Shown here in pieces: positions 18,939 through 32,500 of a stretch of 64,000 nt of DNA. The position numbers and the translations under genes are program-made. The notes under the pieces were generated by a model. It worked only from the letters and a program-made list of their open reading frames with translations, was not told where the DNA came from and ran no database searches. Source of the stretch: Taudactylus pleione (lineage: Eukaryota; Chordata; Amphibia; Anura; Myobatrachidae); contig JAUIMM010000602.1 in the NCBI GenBank assembly GCA_031769625.1, positions 1 to 64,000 of the forward strand, written 5' to 3'. Positions within the stretch are counted from its first letter, which is position 1, and the number at the start of each line of letters is the position of its first letter.

Positions 18939-20104
18939 ATGGACCGAATACAAGGAAGACCTCGGAAGGACATCTTGTTTGGTGTCCAGATTTTAAATTA
19001 GAAGATAACCTCACACAAGGATCTCCAGAAGAAAATTACATAACCCTAAATATACATCCATCACTTTTTAGTGCAGATATATCATCTGATCCCTCTATTC
19101 TTGAGGAATGTACTTCTGGTAACTCACATATTGCTGCACATAGTACAGATCATAGCGGTGATACAGTCACTTCTGAGTGTGGGACATGTTTTACACCAAA
19201 ATCAGCTCTTGTTAGACATCAGATAAGTCACACAGGTGAGAAGCCATTTCCATGTTCTGAGTGTGGGAAATGTTTTACACATAAATCAGCTCTTGTTACA
19301 CATGTGAGAAGTCACACAGGTGAGAAACCATTTCCATGTTCTGAGTGTGGGAAAAATTTTACACAGAAATCTTATCTTGTTATACATCAGAGATGTCACA
19401 CAGGTGAGAAACCATTTCCATGCTCTGAGTGTGGGAAAAATTTTACACAGAAATCAGATCTTGTTATACACAAGATAATTCATATAGGTGAGAAACCATT
19501 TCAGTGTTCTGAGTGTGGGAAATGTTTTAAAAGGAAATCACATCTTGTTACACATCAGATAAGTCACACAGGTGAGAAACCATTTCCATGTTCTGAGTGT
19601 GGGAATTGTTTTACAAAGAAATCAGCTCTTGTTACACATGTGAAAAGTCACACAGGTGAGAAGCCATTTCCATGCTCTGAGTGTGGGAAATGTTTTACAC
19701 AGAAATCAGATCTTGTAAAACATGAGAGAATTCATACAGGTGAGAAACCATTTCCATGTTCTGAGTGTGGGAAATATTTTACACAGAAATCATATCTTGT
19801 TACACATCAGAGATTTCACACAGGTGAAAAACCATTTCCATGTTCTGAGTGTGGGAAATGTTTTACACATAAATCAACTCTTGTTACACATGTGAGAAGT
19901 CACACAGGTGAGAAACCATTTCAGTGTTCGGAGTGTGGGAAATGTTTTACAAGAAAATCAGCTCTTGTTACACATGAGAGAAGTCACACAGGTGAGAAAC
20001 CATTTCCATGCTCTGAATGTGGGAAATATTTTATAAAGAAATCAAATCTTGTTAGACATCAGATAAGTCATACAAATGAGAGGCCATTTCCATGCTCTGA
20101 ATAG
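18939..20104 (+). CDS. Zinc-finger gene, last exon: ten C2H2 fingers, truncated by a hAT element
   Basis: Acceptor tctaccag; the first base pair completes a split GAT codon (phase 1). The spacer runs [20 protein letters not shown] to about 19168, as in frog relatives. Finger 1 (19169-19231) lacks its first Cys (Thr instead). Fingers 2-11 (19253-20071) are intact C-x2-C-x12-H-x3-H units of 84 bp with HTGEKPF-type linkers. Helix residues at -1, 2, 3, 6 are HSAT, QSYI, QSDI, RSHT, KSAT, QSDK, QSYT, HSTT, RSAT and KSNR. The twelfth finger stops after PCSE because TAG at 20102-20104 belongs to the inserted hAT element. The predicted role is sequence-specific DNA binding in the nucleus. This exon itself has no internal lesion. 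Confidence 0.9.
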
Positions 20105-20430
20105 GGATGGACATCAGAGCTTGGTGTCGATTGATTGCCAAGCTTCTGTCATCAAATCATGCAATACGATAGCTACTAGCTATCGCATCATAACCATTGG
20201 TGGTTAAACCTTGCATAGAAAAAAACAGCTGCAATAGTCATAGAAACTAAGCTGCAGAACCCACTTTTGGGTGTCCTCGGCTTAATTCAGACACTCTATG
20301 GATGGGCATCGGAGACAGCAGCAGATAGCTGGCAACTGTCGCAAAACCCTCTTTTCATTGGAAAAGAGTACTTTAAACGGATCAGGAACATTGATGGTTG
20401 GTAACTATTTGTTTCTGATATCCATCCCTA
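20102..20430. mobile_element. hAT-type MITE (329 bp) inserted in finger 12
   Basis: Ends TAGGGATGGACATCAGA and TCTGATATCCATCCCTA are inverted repeats with one mismatch; TAGGGATG is a typical hAT tip. Flanking 8-mers GCTCTGAA (20094-20101) and GTTCTTAG (20431-20438) match at 5 of 8 positions, a decayed 8-bp target duplication. No coding capacity. Its first three bases act as the stop codon of the finger exon. Confidence 0.85.
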
Positions 20431-20523
20431 GTTCTTAGTGTGAGAAGTGTTTTATACAGAAACCACCTCTTGTTACACATCAGGGAATTCATAGAGGTGA
20501 GAAACCAGTTACATGCTATGAGT
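20431..20523 (+). pseudogene. Remnant of zinc finger 12 and start of the next finger
   Basis: Reads (C)EKCFIQKPPLVTHQGIH, then RGEKPVTCYE. The second half of a C2H2 unit, a linker and the start of the following finger are recognisable. It is separated from the exon by the MITE at 20102 and cut at its 3' end by the second hAT element. Confidence 0.85.
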
Positions 20524-22128
20524 CAGTGGCGGATCCAGGGGAGGGCGATCAGGGTGATCGCCCCCCCTAGCAGGGTCCATCCTTGATTATGTTTCAACAA
20601 TGCTGCTGCACTCCTGCACTGAAATGGTTAAGGTCCCACTCCTCCCTTTAGCTGTACACACACCCGGAGCCTTTCATCTGCAGACAGTTCATCAGTCTTT
20701 TTGCATGGTCAGGCTGCCGGTGTGCTGAGAATGGAGGTGGTGGGGGAGGGCTACAGTATCTGGAGTTATTTTTTTGTGCAGCCAGCTCCCAGCCTATAAC
20801 TGGGCTAAGGGCACACAGCTCCTGCACAAGCCAGGCACCGAGTGCTGGGGGGCTTTTGCCGAGATCCTGGGGTAGGGGGCTGCTGAAAGTTCAGCTCACG
20901 GAGCTGCAGTTTGCAGAGTAGGACATGTAATAGCAGCAGTAGCCTATTGTGATCCTGTCCCCTCCCTGGCCACACTACATCCTCTCTAGTGTGCACACCA
21001 GGCAGCATGTACTCCCTGCCCCTTCTCACCCAGGTAAGTGGCTGCAAATCTGGGCACTCAGCCCTGGCTGGCACATGGCTATTGGCACCTTCCAGCTCCT
21101 ACTTTCAGCAGGGTCTGGTGCTGTGTCCCGGGCATTGTGCAGGGGAAACTGGCTGCACATTTCTGGAGGAGAGATGCCAAGGGATGGGTACCCTGCAGTG
21201 TGCCAGGCAGCTCTGTTATTGTTCTTACTGTAGCCTGTGAGTTTGTATAGATGCATTTAGCACACTTGCATTATACATGGTCAGACTCACACAGGACAGA
21301 ATGTACTAATGCTAAAATGTGGTCAAAACTCCAAAATGTGTAGTTTTTGGAGTTTTGACTGCATTTCCCATATGTACAAAATTCCAGAAAATGTAACTTT
21401 CCGGCGCATGTGCCCGATAGGCTGCTAGGCAACACCATCTATAGATGGCGTTGCCTATAGAAGCCTATGGGCTTTCAGCAGAAATCCGCAGTAGGATTCT
21501 CCTTTTCCTCAAATGTCCTGGCCGTCTGTAAGAAACCTGAAAGTCGTAACTTCGCATTGGGACAGCTCTTAACGTCAGAGCTGTCCTGTACATAAGTAAT
21601 CATGCATGCCGCGTTAACAAATGCTGGTATGCATGCGATATGGGGAGAGATGCACATGATACATCTCACCTACAGTGTATACATGTGATACATCCCGCCA
21701 CTTAACGGGAACATACCGGCATTAACGCCTGTATGCACCTAGAAATGCAAATAGAATCGTAAAGGACAGCTCTCTGTCCTTTGCGGTAGAGGGACTTTTG
21801 GGTTTATGACCCTGGAGTCCTTCTGCAGGGGGTGCTGGTAGGGATCTGATTGGATCTCTCACGGATGCAAATGTAAAGAGAAGCCCATAGTCCACCAGGT
21901 CCAAGGATACATTCCTGAGCTAGGTACAAATGGAAATGTGGTCTAAACGATGTTTTGTCTGTATTTTTTCCCTTAGTACATCCCACCCATATAGAAATTG
22001 GAATTATCAATGTGACTGACAAACTAAAAAAAAAAAACCTGTAAAGGAGAGGAGTAGGTACCAGAAAGGGGAGGAGTCAGGATAGATCACTAAATCACCC
22101 CCCCTAAAAAAGTCTAGATCCGCCCCTG
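20524..22128. mobile_element. hAT-type non-autonomous element (1605 bp) inserted in the next finger
   Basis: Ends CAGTGGCGGATCCAGG and AGTCTAGATCCGCCCCTG are inverted repeats (CAGTGGCGGATC is a common hAT tip). Target duplications CTATGAGT (20516-20523) and CTCTGAGT (22129-22136) match at 7 of 8 positions. No transposase is visible. A block of hairpins (21321-21782) lies inside. Confidence 0.9.
21321..21782. repeat. Second hairpin cluster, inside the hAT element
   Basis: Hairpins include GGTCAAAACTCCAAAA with its inverse (21321-21360), a 30-bp palindrome AGGCAACACCATCT/AGATGGCGTTGCCT (21427-21456) with extended outer pairing (21417-21469), GGACAGCTCT/AGAGCTGTCC (21560-21586) and AAAGGACAG/CTGTCCTTT (21761-21782). 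They are more widely spaced than the chain at 14546. Confidence 0.7.
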
Positions 22129-22160
22129 CTCTGAGTGGGGGAAATGTTACCCTAGTAATT
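22129..22160 (+). pseudogene. Zinc-finger remnant after the second hAT element
   Basis: CTCTGAGTGGGGGAAATGTT reads SEWGKCY, the finger start with Cys changed to Trp, then a TAG stop. It is the last recognisable piece of the finger array. Confidence 0.7.
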
Positions 22161-22376
22161 AGTGTGGTTATAGAGTGTTACAGCTCATTGTTCTACCACT
22201 GCTGGGTGACATATAGACCTAGGTTGCAGCACTAGTGTGTGGTGTTACAGCCCATCATTCTTTCACTGCTGGGTGACATATAGACCTAGGGTGCAGCACT
22301 AGTGTGTGGTTATAATGTTACTGCTTATTCTACCACTGCTGGGTGACATACAGACCTAGGACGCAGCACTAGGGGG
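22158..22376. repeat. Three-unit tandem repeat (about 70-75 bp)
   Basis: CACTGCTGGGTGACATATAG, ACCTAGG and GCAGCACTAG recur three times. It immediately follows the finger remnant, is unrelated to the 73-bp satellite and has no coding potential. Confidence 0.85.
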
Positions 22377-23500
22377 ACTATTCATTGTCTTACATGTGCA
22401 GCTGCATGCTTACATTGTTCAGTGAGCAGAAGCTTATCACCATTTCTGTACAAGGTGAGATTGTGTGATTGCACAAACAAGATTCTTACTGAATTTGACC
22501 TTGTAACACTCTGGTTTAGTAACACGTATCAGTGTCAGGGTGACAGTGACATTGGTTTGTCTCGCAGTTGCTTTCTGTAGTGATATCTGTTAGATATTTA
22601 GTGTTTATCAATTTTTATTGCATATTATATTTTTATTGCGCGCTCATTAACACCATCATTATTTCATGAATCATACACTTATAAATTATGGTCTTTGGTG
22701 TTTATATATATTGGCACCCACATTGGTGATGGTTTGTTACTTCTGTTTAAAAATCCTTTAGATTCAGGTATGAATTCTCCCAGGTGCTGCTTCACCAAGT
22801 AATTCCTCCGGCACGGATATACTACTTTATTAATTAATTAAATAATCTTACTGAGAGTATAAATGCATCTCTCAGGGTTAGTGCACAAGTAACAAGGAGG
22901 AGAACAAATCACAGACCTTTTATACACTGGTCATGTCATTTACAGAACCATTACACATTATCACGCCCTCTAACATGATTGTTACCTTCTATGGCATGCA
23001 AGCACTGGATGACTTCTGGCATAATCTGATAACACATCTATAATAATATGGAGGCATAGTTTATTCTTATTGGTATTAGAATCCTCCGTCCTGTCCTTGG
23101 AATACTATGGACGAGGCTACTTGTCCTGCTAACATCCTTGCTCTGTGGGCTGTATCTCTATATTTGGTAAATAGCTCAGACACTGCGTAATAGGAAAGAT
23201 CTTATTGTATTCCTTATACTCTCTACATTGAGAAAAACAAGTTATGTAATATCGTGCTTATAGTGACCATGATAGCTGAGTCCTGCTGCAGCATCATGGC
23301 TGACGGGTGGTTCTAATACTGACTAATGTATATATGTGCTCTGTATGATATATATCAGTATATGGATATTTGTAACTTGTAAATATATGTATGTATATGA
23401 AATATATCTGTATATATTGAGTTATGTGAAATATTCTGTATTTATTGTTTCTTATTGAATCTAATTTACGCAATTTCCACCCTTTGAATATACACATTTT
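22377..23500. other. 3' flank of the zinc-finger locus, no gene seen
   Basis: AT-rich, apparently single-copy sequence. No exon, RNA gene or transposon ends recognised. TATA-rich runs occur at about 23320-23420, just before the satellite. Confidence 0.45.
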
Positions 23501-26500
23501 ACATGTGTCATATTTATAGATTACACTGGAACATAAAGCTCCTCCATATCTATCTCAGGTGTCTCTTTATTGTACATGTCTCATATTTATAGATTACACT
23601 GGAACATAAAGCTCCTCCATATCTATCCCAGGTGTCTCTTTATTGTACATGTCTCATATTTATAGATTACACTGGAACATGAAGCTCCTCCATATCTATC
23701 CCAGGTGTCTCTGTATTGTACATGTGTCATATTTATAGATTACACTGGAACATAAAGCTCCTCCATATCCCAGGTGTCTCTGTATTGTACATGTGTCATA
23801 TTTATAGATTACACTGGAACATAAAGCTCCTCCATATCTATCCCAGGTGTCTATTGTACATGTGTCATTTATAGATTACACTGGAACATAAAGCTCCTCC
23901 ATATCTATCCCAGGTGTCTCTTTATTGTACATGTGTCATATTTATAGATTACACTGGAACATAAAGCTCCTCCATATCTATCCCAGGTGTCTCTCTATTG
24001 TACATGTGTCACATTTATAGATTACACTGGAACATAAAGCTCCTCCATATCTATCCCAGGTGTCTCTTTATTGTACATGTGTCATATTTATAGATTACAC
24101 TGGAACATAAAGCTCCTCCATATCTATCCCAGGTGTCTCCTTATTGTACATGTGTCATATTTATAGATTACACTGGAACATAAAGCTCCTCCATATCTAT
24201 CCCAGGTGTCTCTTTATTGTACATGTGTCATATTTATAGATTACACTGGAACATAAAGCTCCTCCATATCTATCCCAGGGGTCTCTTTATTGTACATGTG
24301 TCATATTTATAGATTACACTGGAACATAAAGCTCCTCCATATCCATCCCAGGTGTCTCTTTATTGTACATGTGTCATATTTATAAATTACACTGGAACAT
24401 AAAGCTCCTCTATATCCCAGGTGTCTCTGTATTGTACATGTGACATATTTATAGATTACACTGGAACATAAAGCTCCTCCATATCCCAGGTGTCTCTTTA
24501 TTGTACATGTGTGATATTTATAGATTACACTGGAACATAAAGCTCCTCCATATCTATCCCAGGTGTCTCTGTATTGTACATGTGACATATTTATAGATTA
24601 CACTGGTACATTAAGCTCCTCCATATCTATCCCAGGTGTCTCTGTATTGTACATGTGACATATTTATAGATTACACTGGAACATAAAGCTCCTCCATATC
24701 TATCCCAGGCTTCTCTTTATTGTACATGTGTCATATTTATAGATTACACTGGAACATAAAGCTCCTCCATATCTATCCCAGGTGTCTCTGTATTGTACAT
24801 GTGTCAGATTTACATATTACACTGGAACATAAAGCTCCTCCATATCTATCCCAGGTGTCTGTTTATTGTACATGTGACATATTTACAGATTACACTGGAA
24901 CATAAAGCTCCTCCATATCTATCCTAGGTGTCTCTTTATTGTACATGTGTCATATTTATAGATTACACTGGAACATAAAGCACCTCCATATCTATCCCAG
25001 GTGTCTCTGTATTGTACATGTGACATATTTATAGATTACACTGGAACATAAAGCTCCTCCATATCTATCCCAGGCTTCTCTTTATTGTACATGTGTCATA
25101 TTTATAGATTACACTGGAACATAAAGCTCCTCCATATCTATCCCAGGTGTCTGTTTATTGTACATGTGACATATTTATAGATTACACTGGAACATAAAGC
25201 TCCTCCATATCTATCCTAGGTGTCTCTTTATTGTACATGTGTCATATTTATAGATTACACTGGAACATAAAGCTCCTCCATATCTATCCCAGGTGTCTCT
25301 GTATTGTACATGTGTCATATTTATAGATTACACTGGAACATAAAGCTCCTCCATATCTATCCCAGGTGTCTATTGTACATGTGTCATATTTATAGATTAC
25401 ACTGGAACATAAAGCTCCTCCATATCTATCCCAGGTGTCTCTCTATTCTACATGTGTCATATTTATAAATTACACTGGAACATAAAGCTCCTCCATATCT
25501 ATCCCAGGTGTCTCTGTATTGTACATGTGTCATATTTATAGATTACACTGGAACATAAAGCTCCTCCATATCTATCCCAGGTGTCTCTTTATTGTACATG
25601 TGTCATATTTATAGATTACACTGGAACATAAAGCTCCTCCATATCTATCCCAGGTGTCTCTTTATTGTACATGTGTCCTATTTATAGATTACACTGGAAC
25701 ATAAAGCTCCTCCATATCTATCCCAGGTGTCTCTTTATTGTACATGTGTCATATTTATAGATTACACTGGAACATAAAGCTCCTAAATATCCCAGGTGTC
25801 TCTTTATTCTACATGTGTGATATTTATAGATTACACTGGAACATAAAGCTCCTCCATATCTATCCCAGGTGTCACTGTATTGTACATGTGACATATTTAT
25901 AGATTACACTGGAACATAAAGCTCCTCCATATCTATCCTAGGTGTCTCTTTATTGTACATGTGTCATATTTATAGATTACACTGGAACATAAAGCTCCTC
26001 CATACCTATCCCAGGTGTCTCTTTATTGTACATGTGTCATTTTTATAGATTACACTGGAACATGAAGCTCCTCCATATCTATCCCAGGTGTCTCTGTATT
26101 GTACATGTGACATATTTATAGATTACACTGGAACATAAAGCTCCTCCATATCCCAGGTGTCTCTTTATTGTACATGTGTGATATTTATAGATTACACTGG
26201 AACATAAAGCTCCTCCATATCTATCCCAGTCTTCTCTTTATTGTACATGTCATATTTATAGATTACACTGGAACATAAAGCTCCTCCATATCTATCCCAG
26301 GTGTCTCTGTATTGTACATGTGTCATATTTACAGATTACACTGGAACATAAAGCTCCTCCATATCTATCCCAGGTGTCTGTTTATTGTACATGTGACATA
26401 TTTACAGATTACACTGGAACATAGAGCTCCTCCATATCTATCCCAGGTGTCTCTGTATTGTACATGTGACATATTTATAGATTACACTGGAACATAATGC

Positions 26501-29500
26501 TCCTCCATATCTATCCCAGGCTTCTCTTTATTGTACATGTGTCATATTTATAGATTACACTGGAACATAAAGCTCCTCCATATCTATCCCAGGTGTCTGT
26601 TTATTGTACATGTGACATATTTATAGATTACACTGGAACATAAAGCTCCTCCATATCTATCCTAGGTGTCTCTTTATTGTACATGTGTCATATTTATAGA
26701 TTACACTGGAACATAAAGCTCCACCATATCTATCCCAGGTGTCTCTTTATTGTATATGTGACATGTATAGATTACACTGGAACATAAAGATCCTCCATAT
26801 CTATCCCAGGTGTCTCTTTATTGTACATGTGTCATATTTATAGATTACACTGGAACATGAAGCTCCTCCATATCTATCCCAGGTGTCTGTATTGTACATA
26901 TGTCATATTTATAGATTACACTGGAACATAAAGCTCCTCCATATCTATCCCAGGTGTCTCTGTATTGTACATGTGACATGTATAGATTACACTGGAACAT
27001 AAAGCTCCTCCATATCTATCCCAGGTATCCGTATTGTACATGTGTCATATTTATAGATTACACTGGAACATAAAGCTCCTCCATATCTGTCCCAGGTGTC
27101 TCTTTATTGTACATATGACATATTTATAGATTACACTGGAACATAAAGCTCCTCCATATCTATCCCAGGTGTCTGTATTGTACATGTGTCATATTTATAG
27201 ATTACACTGGAACATAAAGCTCCTCCATATCTATCCCAGGTGTCTCTTTATTGTACATGTGACATATTTATAGATTACACTGGAACATAAAGCTCCTCTA
27301 TATCTATCCCAGGTGTCTCTTTATTGTACATATGTGATATTTATAGATTACACTGGAACATAAAGCTCCTCCATACCTATCCCAGGTGTCTCTTTATTGT
27401 ACATGTGTCATTTTTATAGATTACACTGGAACATGAAGCTCCTCCATATCTATCCCAGGTGTCTCTGTATTGTACATGTGACATATTTATAGATTACACT
27501 GGAACATAAAGCTCCTCCATATCCCAGGTGTCTCTTTATTGTACATGGGTGATATTTATAGATTACACTGGAACATAAAGCTCCTCCATATCTATCCCAG
27601 GTGTCTCTGTATTGTACATGTGACATATTTATAGATTACACTGGTACATAAAGCTCCTCCATATATATCCCAGGTGTCTCTGTATTGTACATGTGACATA
27701 TTTATAGATTACACTGGAACATAAAGCTCGTCCATATCTATCCCAGGCTTCTCTTTATTGTACATGTGTCATATTTATAGATTACACTGGAACATAAAGC
27801 TCCTCCATATCTATCCCAGGTGTCTCTGTATTGTACATGTGTCATATTTACAGATTACACTGGAACATAAAGCTCCTCCATATCTATCCCAGGTGTCTGT
27901 TTATTGTACATGTGACATATTTACAGATTACACTGGAACATAAAGCTCCTCCATATCTATCCTAGGTGTCTCTTTATTGTACATGTGTCATATTTACAGA
28001 TTACACTGGAACATAAAGCTCCTCCATATCTATCCCAGGTGTCTCTTTATTGTACATGTGTCATATTTATAGATTACACTGGAACATAAAGCTCCTCCAT
28101 ATCTATCCCAGGTGTCTCTGTATTGTACATGTGACATATTTATAGATTACACTGGAACATAAAGCTCCTCCATATCTATCCCAGGTGTCTCTTTATTGTA
28201 CATGTGTCATATTTATAGATTACACTGGAACATAAAGCTCCTCCATATCTATCCCAGGTGTCTGTTTATTGTACATGTGACATATTTATAGATTACACTG
28301 GAACATAAAGCTCCTCCATATCTATCCTAGGTGTCTCTTTATTGTACATGTGTCATATTTATAGATTACACTGGAACATAAAGCTCCATATCTATCCCAG
28401 GTGTCTCTTTATTGTACATGTTTCATATTTATAGATTACACTGGAACATAAAGCTCCTCCATATCTATCCCAGGTGTCTCTTTATTGTACATGTGTCATA
28501 TTTATAGATTACACTGGAACATAAAGCTCCTCCATATCTATCCCAGGTGTCTCTTTATTGTACATGTGTCATATTTATAGATTACACTGGAACATAAACC
28601 TCCTCCATATCTATCCCAGGTGTCTGTTTATTGTACATGTGACATATTTATAGATTACACTGGAACATAAAGCTCCTCCATATCTATCCTAGGTGTCTCT
28701 TTATTGTACATGTGTCATATTTATAGATTACACTGGAACATAAAGCTCCTCCATATCTATCCCAGGTGTCTGTTTATTGTACATGTGACATATTTACAGA
28801 TTACACTGGAACATAAAGCTCCTCCATATCTATCCTAGGTGTCTCTTTATTGTACATGTGTCATATTTATAGATTACACTGGAACATTAAGCTCCTCCAT
28901 ATCTATCCCAGGCTTCTCTTTATTGTACATGTGTCATATTTATAGATTACACTGGAACATAAAGCTCCTCCATATCTGTCCCAGGTGTCTCTATTGTACA
29001 TGTGTCATATGTATAGATTACACTGGAACATAAAGCTCCTCCATATCTGTCCCAGGTGTCTCTATTGTACATGTGTCATATTTATAGATTACACTGAAAC
29101 ATAAAGCTCCTCCATATCTATCCCAGGTTTCTCTGTATTGTACATGTGTCATATTTATAGATTACACTGGAAGATAAAGCTCCTCCATATCTATCCCAGG
29201 TGTCTCTTTATTGTACATGTGTCATATTTATAGATTAGTCTGGAATGTAAAGCTCCTCCATATCTATCCCAGGTGTCTCTTTATTGTACATGTGTTATAT
29301 TTATAGATTACACTGGAACATAAAGCTCCTCCATATCTATCCCAGGTGTCTCTGTATTGTACATGTGTCATATTTATAGATTACACTGGAACATAAAGCT
29401 CCTCCATATGTATCCCAGGTGTCTCTTTATTGTACATGTGTCATATTTATAGATTACACTGGAACATAAAGCTCCTCCATATCTATCCCAGGTGTCTCTC

Positions 29501-32500
29501 TATTCTACTTGTGTCATATTTATAGATTACACTGGAACATAAAGCTCCACCATATCTATCCCAGGTGTCTCTTTATTGTATATGTGACATGTATAGATTA
29601 CACTGGAACATAAGATACTCCATATCTATCCCAGGTGTCTCTTTATTGTACATGTGTCATATTTATAGATTACACTGGAACATAAAGCTCCTCCATATCT
29701 ATCCCAGGTGTCTGTATTGTACATATGTCATATTTATAGATTACACTGGAACATAAAGCTCCTCCATATCTATCCCAGGTGTCTCTGTATTGTACATGTG
29801 ACATGTATAGATTACACTGGAACATAAAGCTCCTCCATATCTATCCCAGGTATCTGTATTGTACATGTGTCATATTTATAGATTACACTGGAACATAAAG
29901 CTCCTCCATATCTGTCCCAGGTGTCTCTTTATTGTACATATGACATATTTATAGATTACACTGGAACATAAAGCTCCTCCATATCTATACCAGGTGTCTG
30001 TATTGTACATGTGTCATATTTATAGATTACACTGGAACATAAAGCTCCTCCATATCTATCCCATGTGTCTCTTTATTGTACATGTGTCATATTTATAGAT
30101 TACACTGGAACATAAAGCTCCTCTATATCTATCCCAGGTCTCTCTTTATTGTACATATGTGATATTTATAGATTACACTGGAACATAAAGCTCCTCCATA
30201 TCTATCCCTGGTGTCTCTTTATTGTACATGTGTCATATTTATAGATTACACTGGAACATGAAGCTCCTCCATATCTATCCCAGGTGTCTCTGTATTGTAC
30301 ATGTGACATATTTATAGATTACACTGGAACATAAAGCTCCTCCATATCCCAGGTGTCTCTTTATTGTACATGTGTGATATTTATAGATTACACTGGAACA
30401 TAAAGCTCCTCCATATCTATCCCAGGTGTCTATTGTACATATCACATATTTATAGATTACACTGGAACATAAAGCTCCACCATATCTATCCCAGGTGTCT
30501 CTTTATTGTATATGTGACATGTATAGATTACACTGGAACATAAAGATCCTCCATATCTATCCCAGGTGTCTCTTTATTGTACATGTGTCATATTTATAGA
30601 TTACACTGGAACATGAAGCTCCTCCATATCTATCCCAGGTGTCTGTATTGTACATATGTCATATTTATAGATTACACTGGAACATAAAGCTCCTCCATAT
30701 CTATCCCAGGTGTCTCTGTATTGTACATGTGACATGTATAGATTACACTGGAACATAAAGCTCCTCCATATCTATCCCAGGTATCCGTATTGTACATGTG
30801 TCATATTTATAGATTACACTGGAACATAAAGCTCCTCCATATCTGTCCCAGGTGTCTCTTTATTGTACATATGACATATTTATAGATTACACTGGAACAT
30901 AAAGCTCCTCCATATCTATCCCAGGTGTCTGTATTGTACATGTGTCATATTTATAGATTACACTGGAACATAAAGCTCCTCCATATCTATCCCAGGTGTC
31001 TCTTTATTGTACATGTGACATATTTATAGATTACACTGGAACATAAAGCTCCTCTATATCTATCCCAGGTGTCTCTTTATTGTACATATGTGATATTTAT
31101 AGATTACACTGGAACATAAAGCTCCTCCATACCTATCCCAGGTGTCTCTTTATTGTACATGTGTCATTTTTATAGATTACACTGGAACATGAAGCTCCTC
31201 CTTATCTATCCCAGGTGTCTCTGTATTGTACATGTGACATATTTATAGATTACACTGGAACATAAAGCTCCTCCATATCCCAGGTGTCTCTTTATTGTAC
31301 ATGGGTGATATTTATAGATTACACTGGAACAGAAAGCTCCTCCATATCTATCCCAGGTGTCTCTGTATTGTACATGTGACATATTTATAGATTACACTGG
31401 TACATAAAGCTCCTCCATATATATCCCAGGTGTCTCTGTATTGTACATGTGACATATTTATAGATTACACTGGAACATAAAGCTCGTCCATATCTATCCC
31501 AGGCTTCTCTTTATTGTACATGTGTCATATTTATAGATTACACTGGAACATAAAGCTCCTCCATATCTATCCCAGGTGTCTCTGTATTGTACATGTGTCA
31601 TATTTACAGATTACACTGGAACATAAAGCTCCTCCATATCTATCCCAGGTGTCTGTTTATTGTACATGTGACATATTTACAGATTACACTGGAACATAAA
31701 GCTCCTCCATATCTATCCTAGGTGTCTCTTTATTGTACATGTGTCATATTTATAGATTACACTGGAACATAAAGCTCCTCCATATCTATCCCAGGTGTCT
31801 CTGTATTGTACATGTGACATATTTATAGATTACACTGGAACATAAAGCTCCTCCATATCTATCCCAGGTGTCTCTTTATTGTACATGTGTCATATTTATA
31901 GATTTCACTGGAACATAAAGCTCCTCCATATCTATCCCAGGTGTCTGTTTATTGTACATGTGACATATTTATAGATTACACTGGAACATAAAGCTCCTCC
32001 ATATCTATCCTAGGTGTCTCTTTATTGTACATGTGTCATATTTATAGATTACACTGGAACATAAAGCTCCTCCATATCTATCCCAGGTGTCTCTTTATTG
32101 TACATGTTTCATATTTATAGATTACACTGGAACATAAAGCTCCTCCATATCTATCCCAGGTGTCTCTTTATTGTACATGTGTCATATTTATAGATTACAC
32201 TGGAACATAAAGCTCCTCCATATCTATCCCAGGTGTCTCTTTATTGTACATGTGTCATATTTATAGATTACACTGGAACATAAAGCTCCTCCATATCTAT
32301 CCCAGGTGTCTGTTTATTGTACATGTGACATATTTATAGATTACACTGGAACATAAAGCTCCTCCATATCTATCCCAGATGTCTCTTTATTGTACATGTG
32401 TCATATTTATAGATTACACTGGAACATAAAGCTCCTCCATATCTATCCCAGGTGTCTCTTTATTGTACATGTGTCATATTTATAGATTACACTGGAACAT

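Larger units (their letters stand above)
3038..22160 (+). pseudogene. Frog KRAB-like C2H2 zinc-finger gene, probably decayed (whole locus)
   Basis: Five exons follow the family order: leader (3038-3187), KRAB-A-like (3903-4026), short linker (4143-4234), acidic linker (about 4419-5427) and fingers (18939-20104). Finger remnants then lie between transposons up to about 22160. The intact family encodes nuclear DNA-binding proteins, usually transcriptional repressors. Exon phases are mutually consistent (0-0, 0-1, 1-0, 0-1, 1), so this is a real gene copy, not a processed pseudogene. Lesions: TGA at 4145-4147; no acceptor AG before the acidic exon; KRAB residues lost; stop codon supplied by a hAT element at 20102. 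Joining the KRAB exon to the finger exon would restore a frame, so expression is not excluded. No first exon or poly(A) site was identified. Confidence 0.75.

Noticed and set aside
20805..21256. Several overlapping open frames of 70-95 codons inside the second hAT element
   Set aside because: No transposase or other domain is visible. GC-rich sequence with few stops on both strands explains them.
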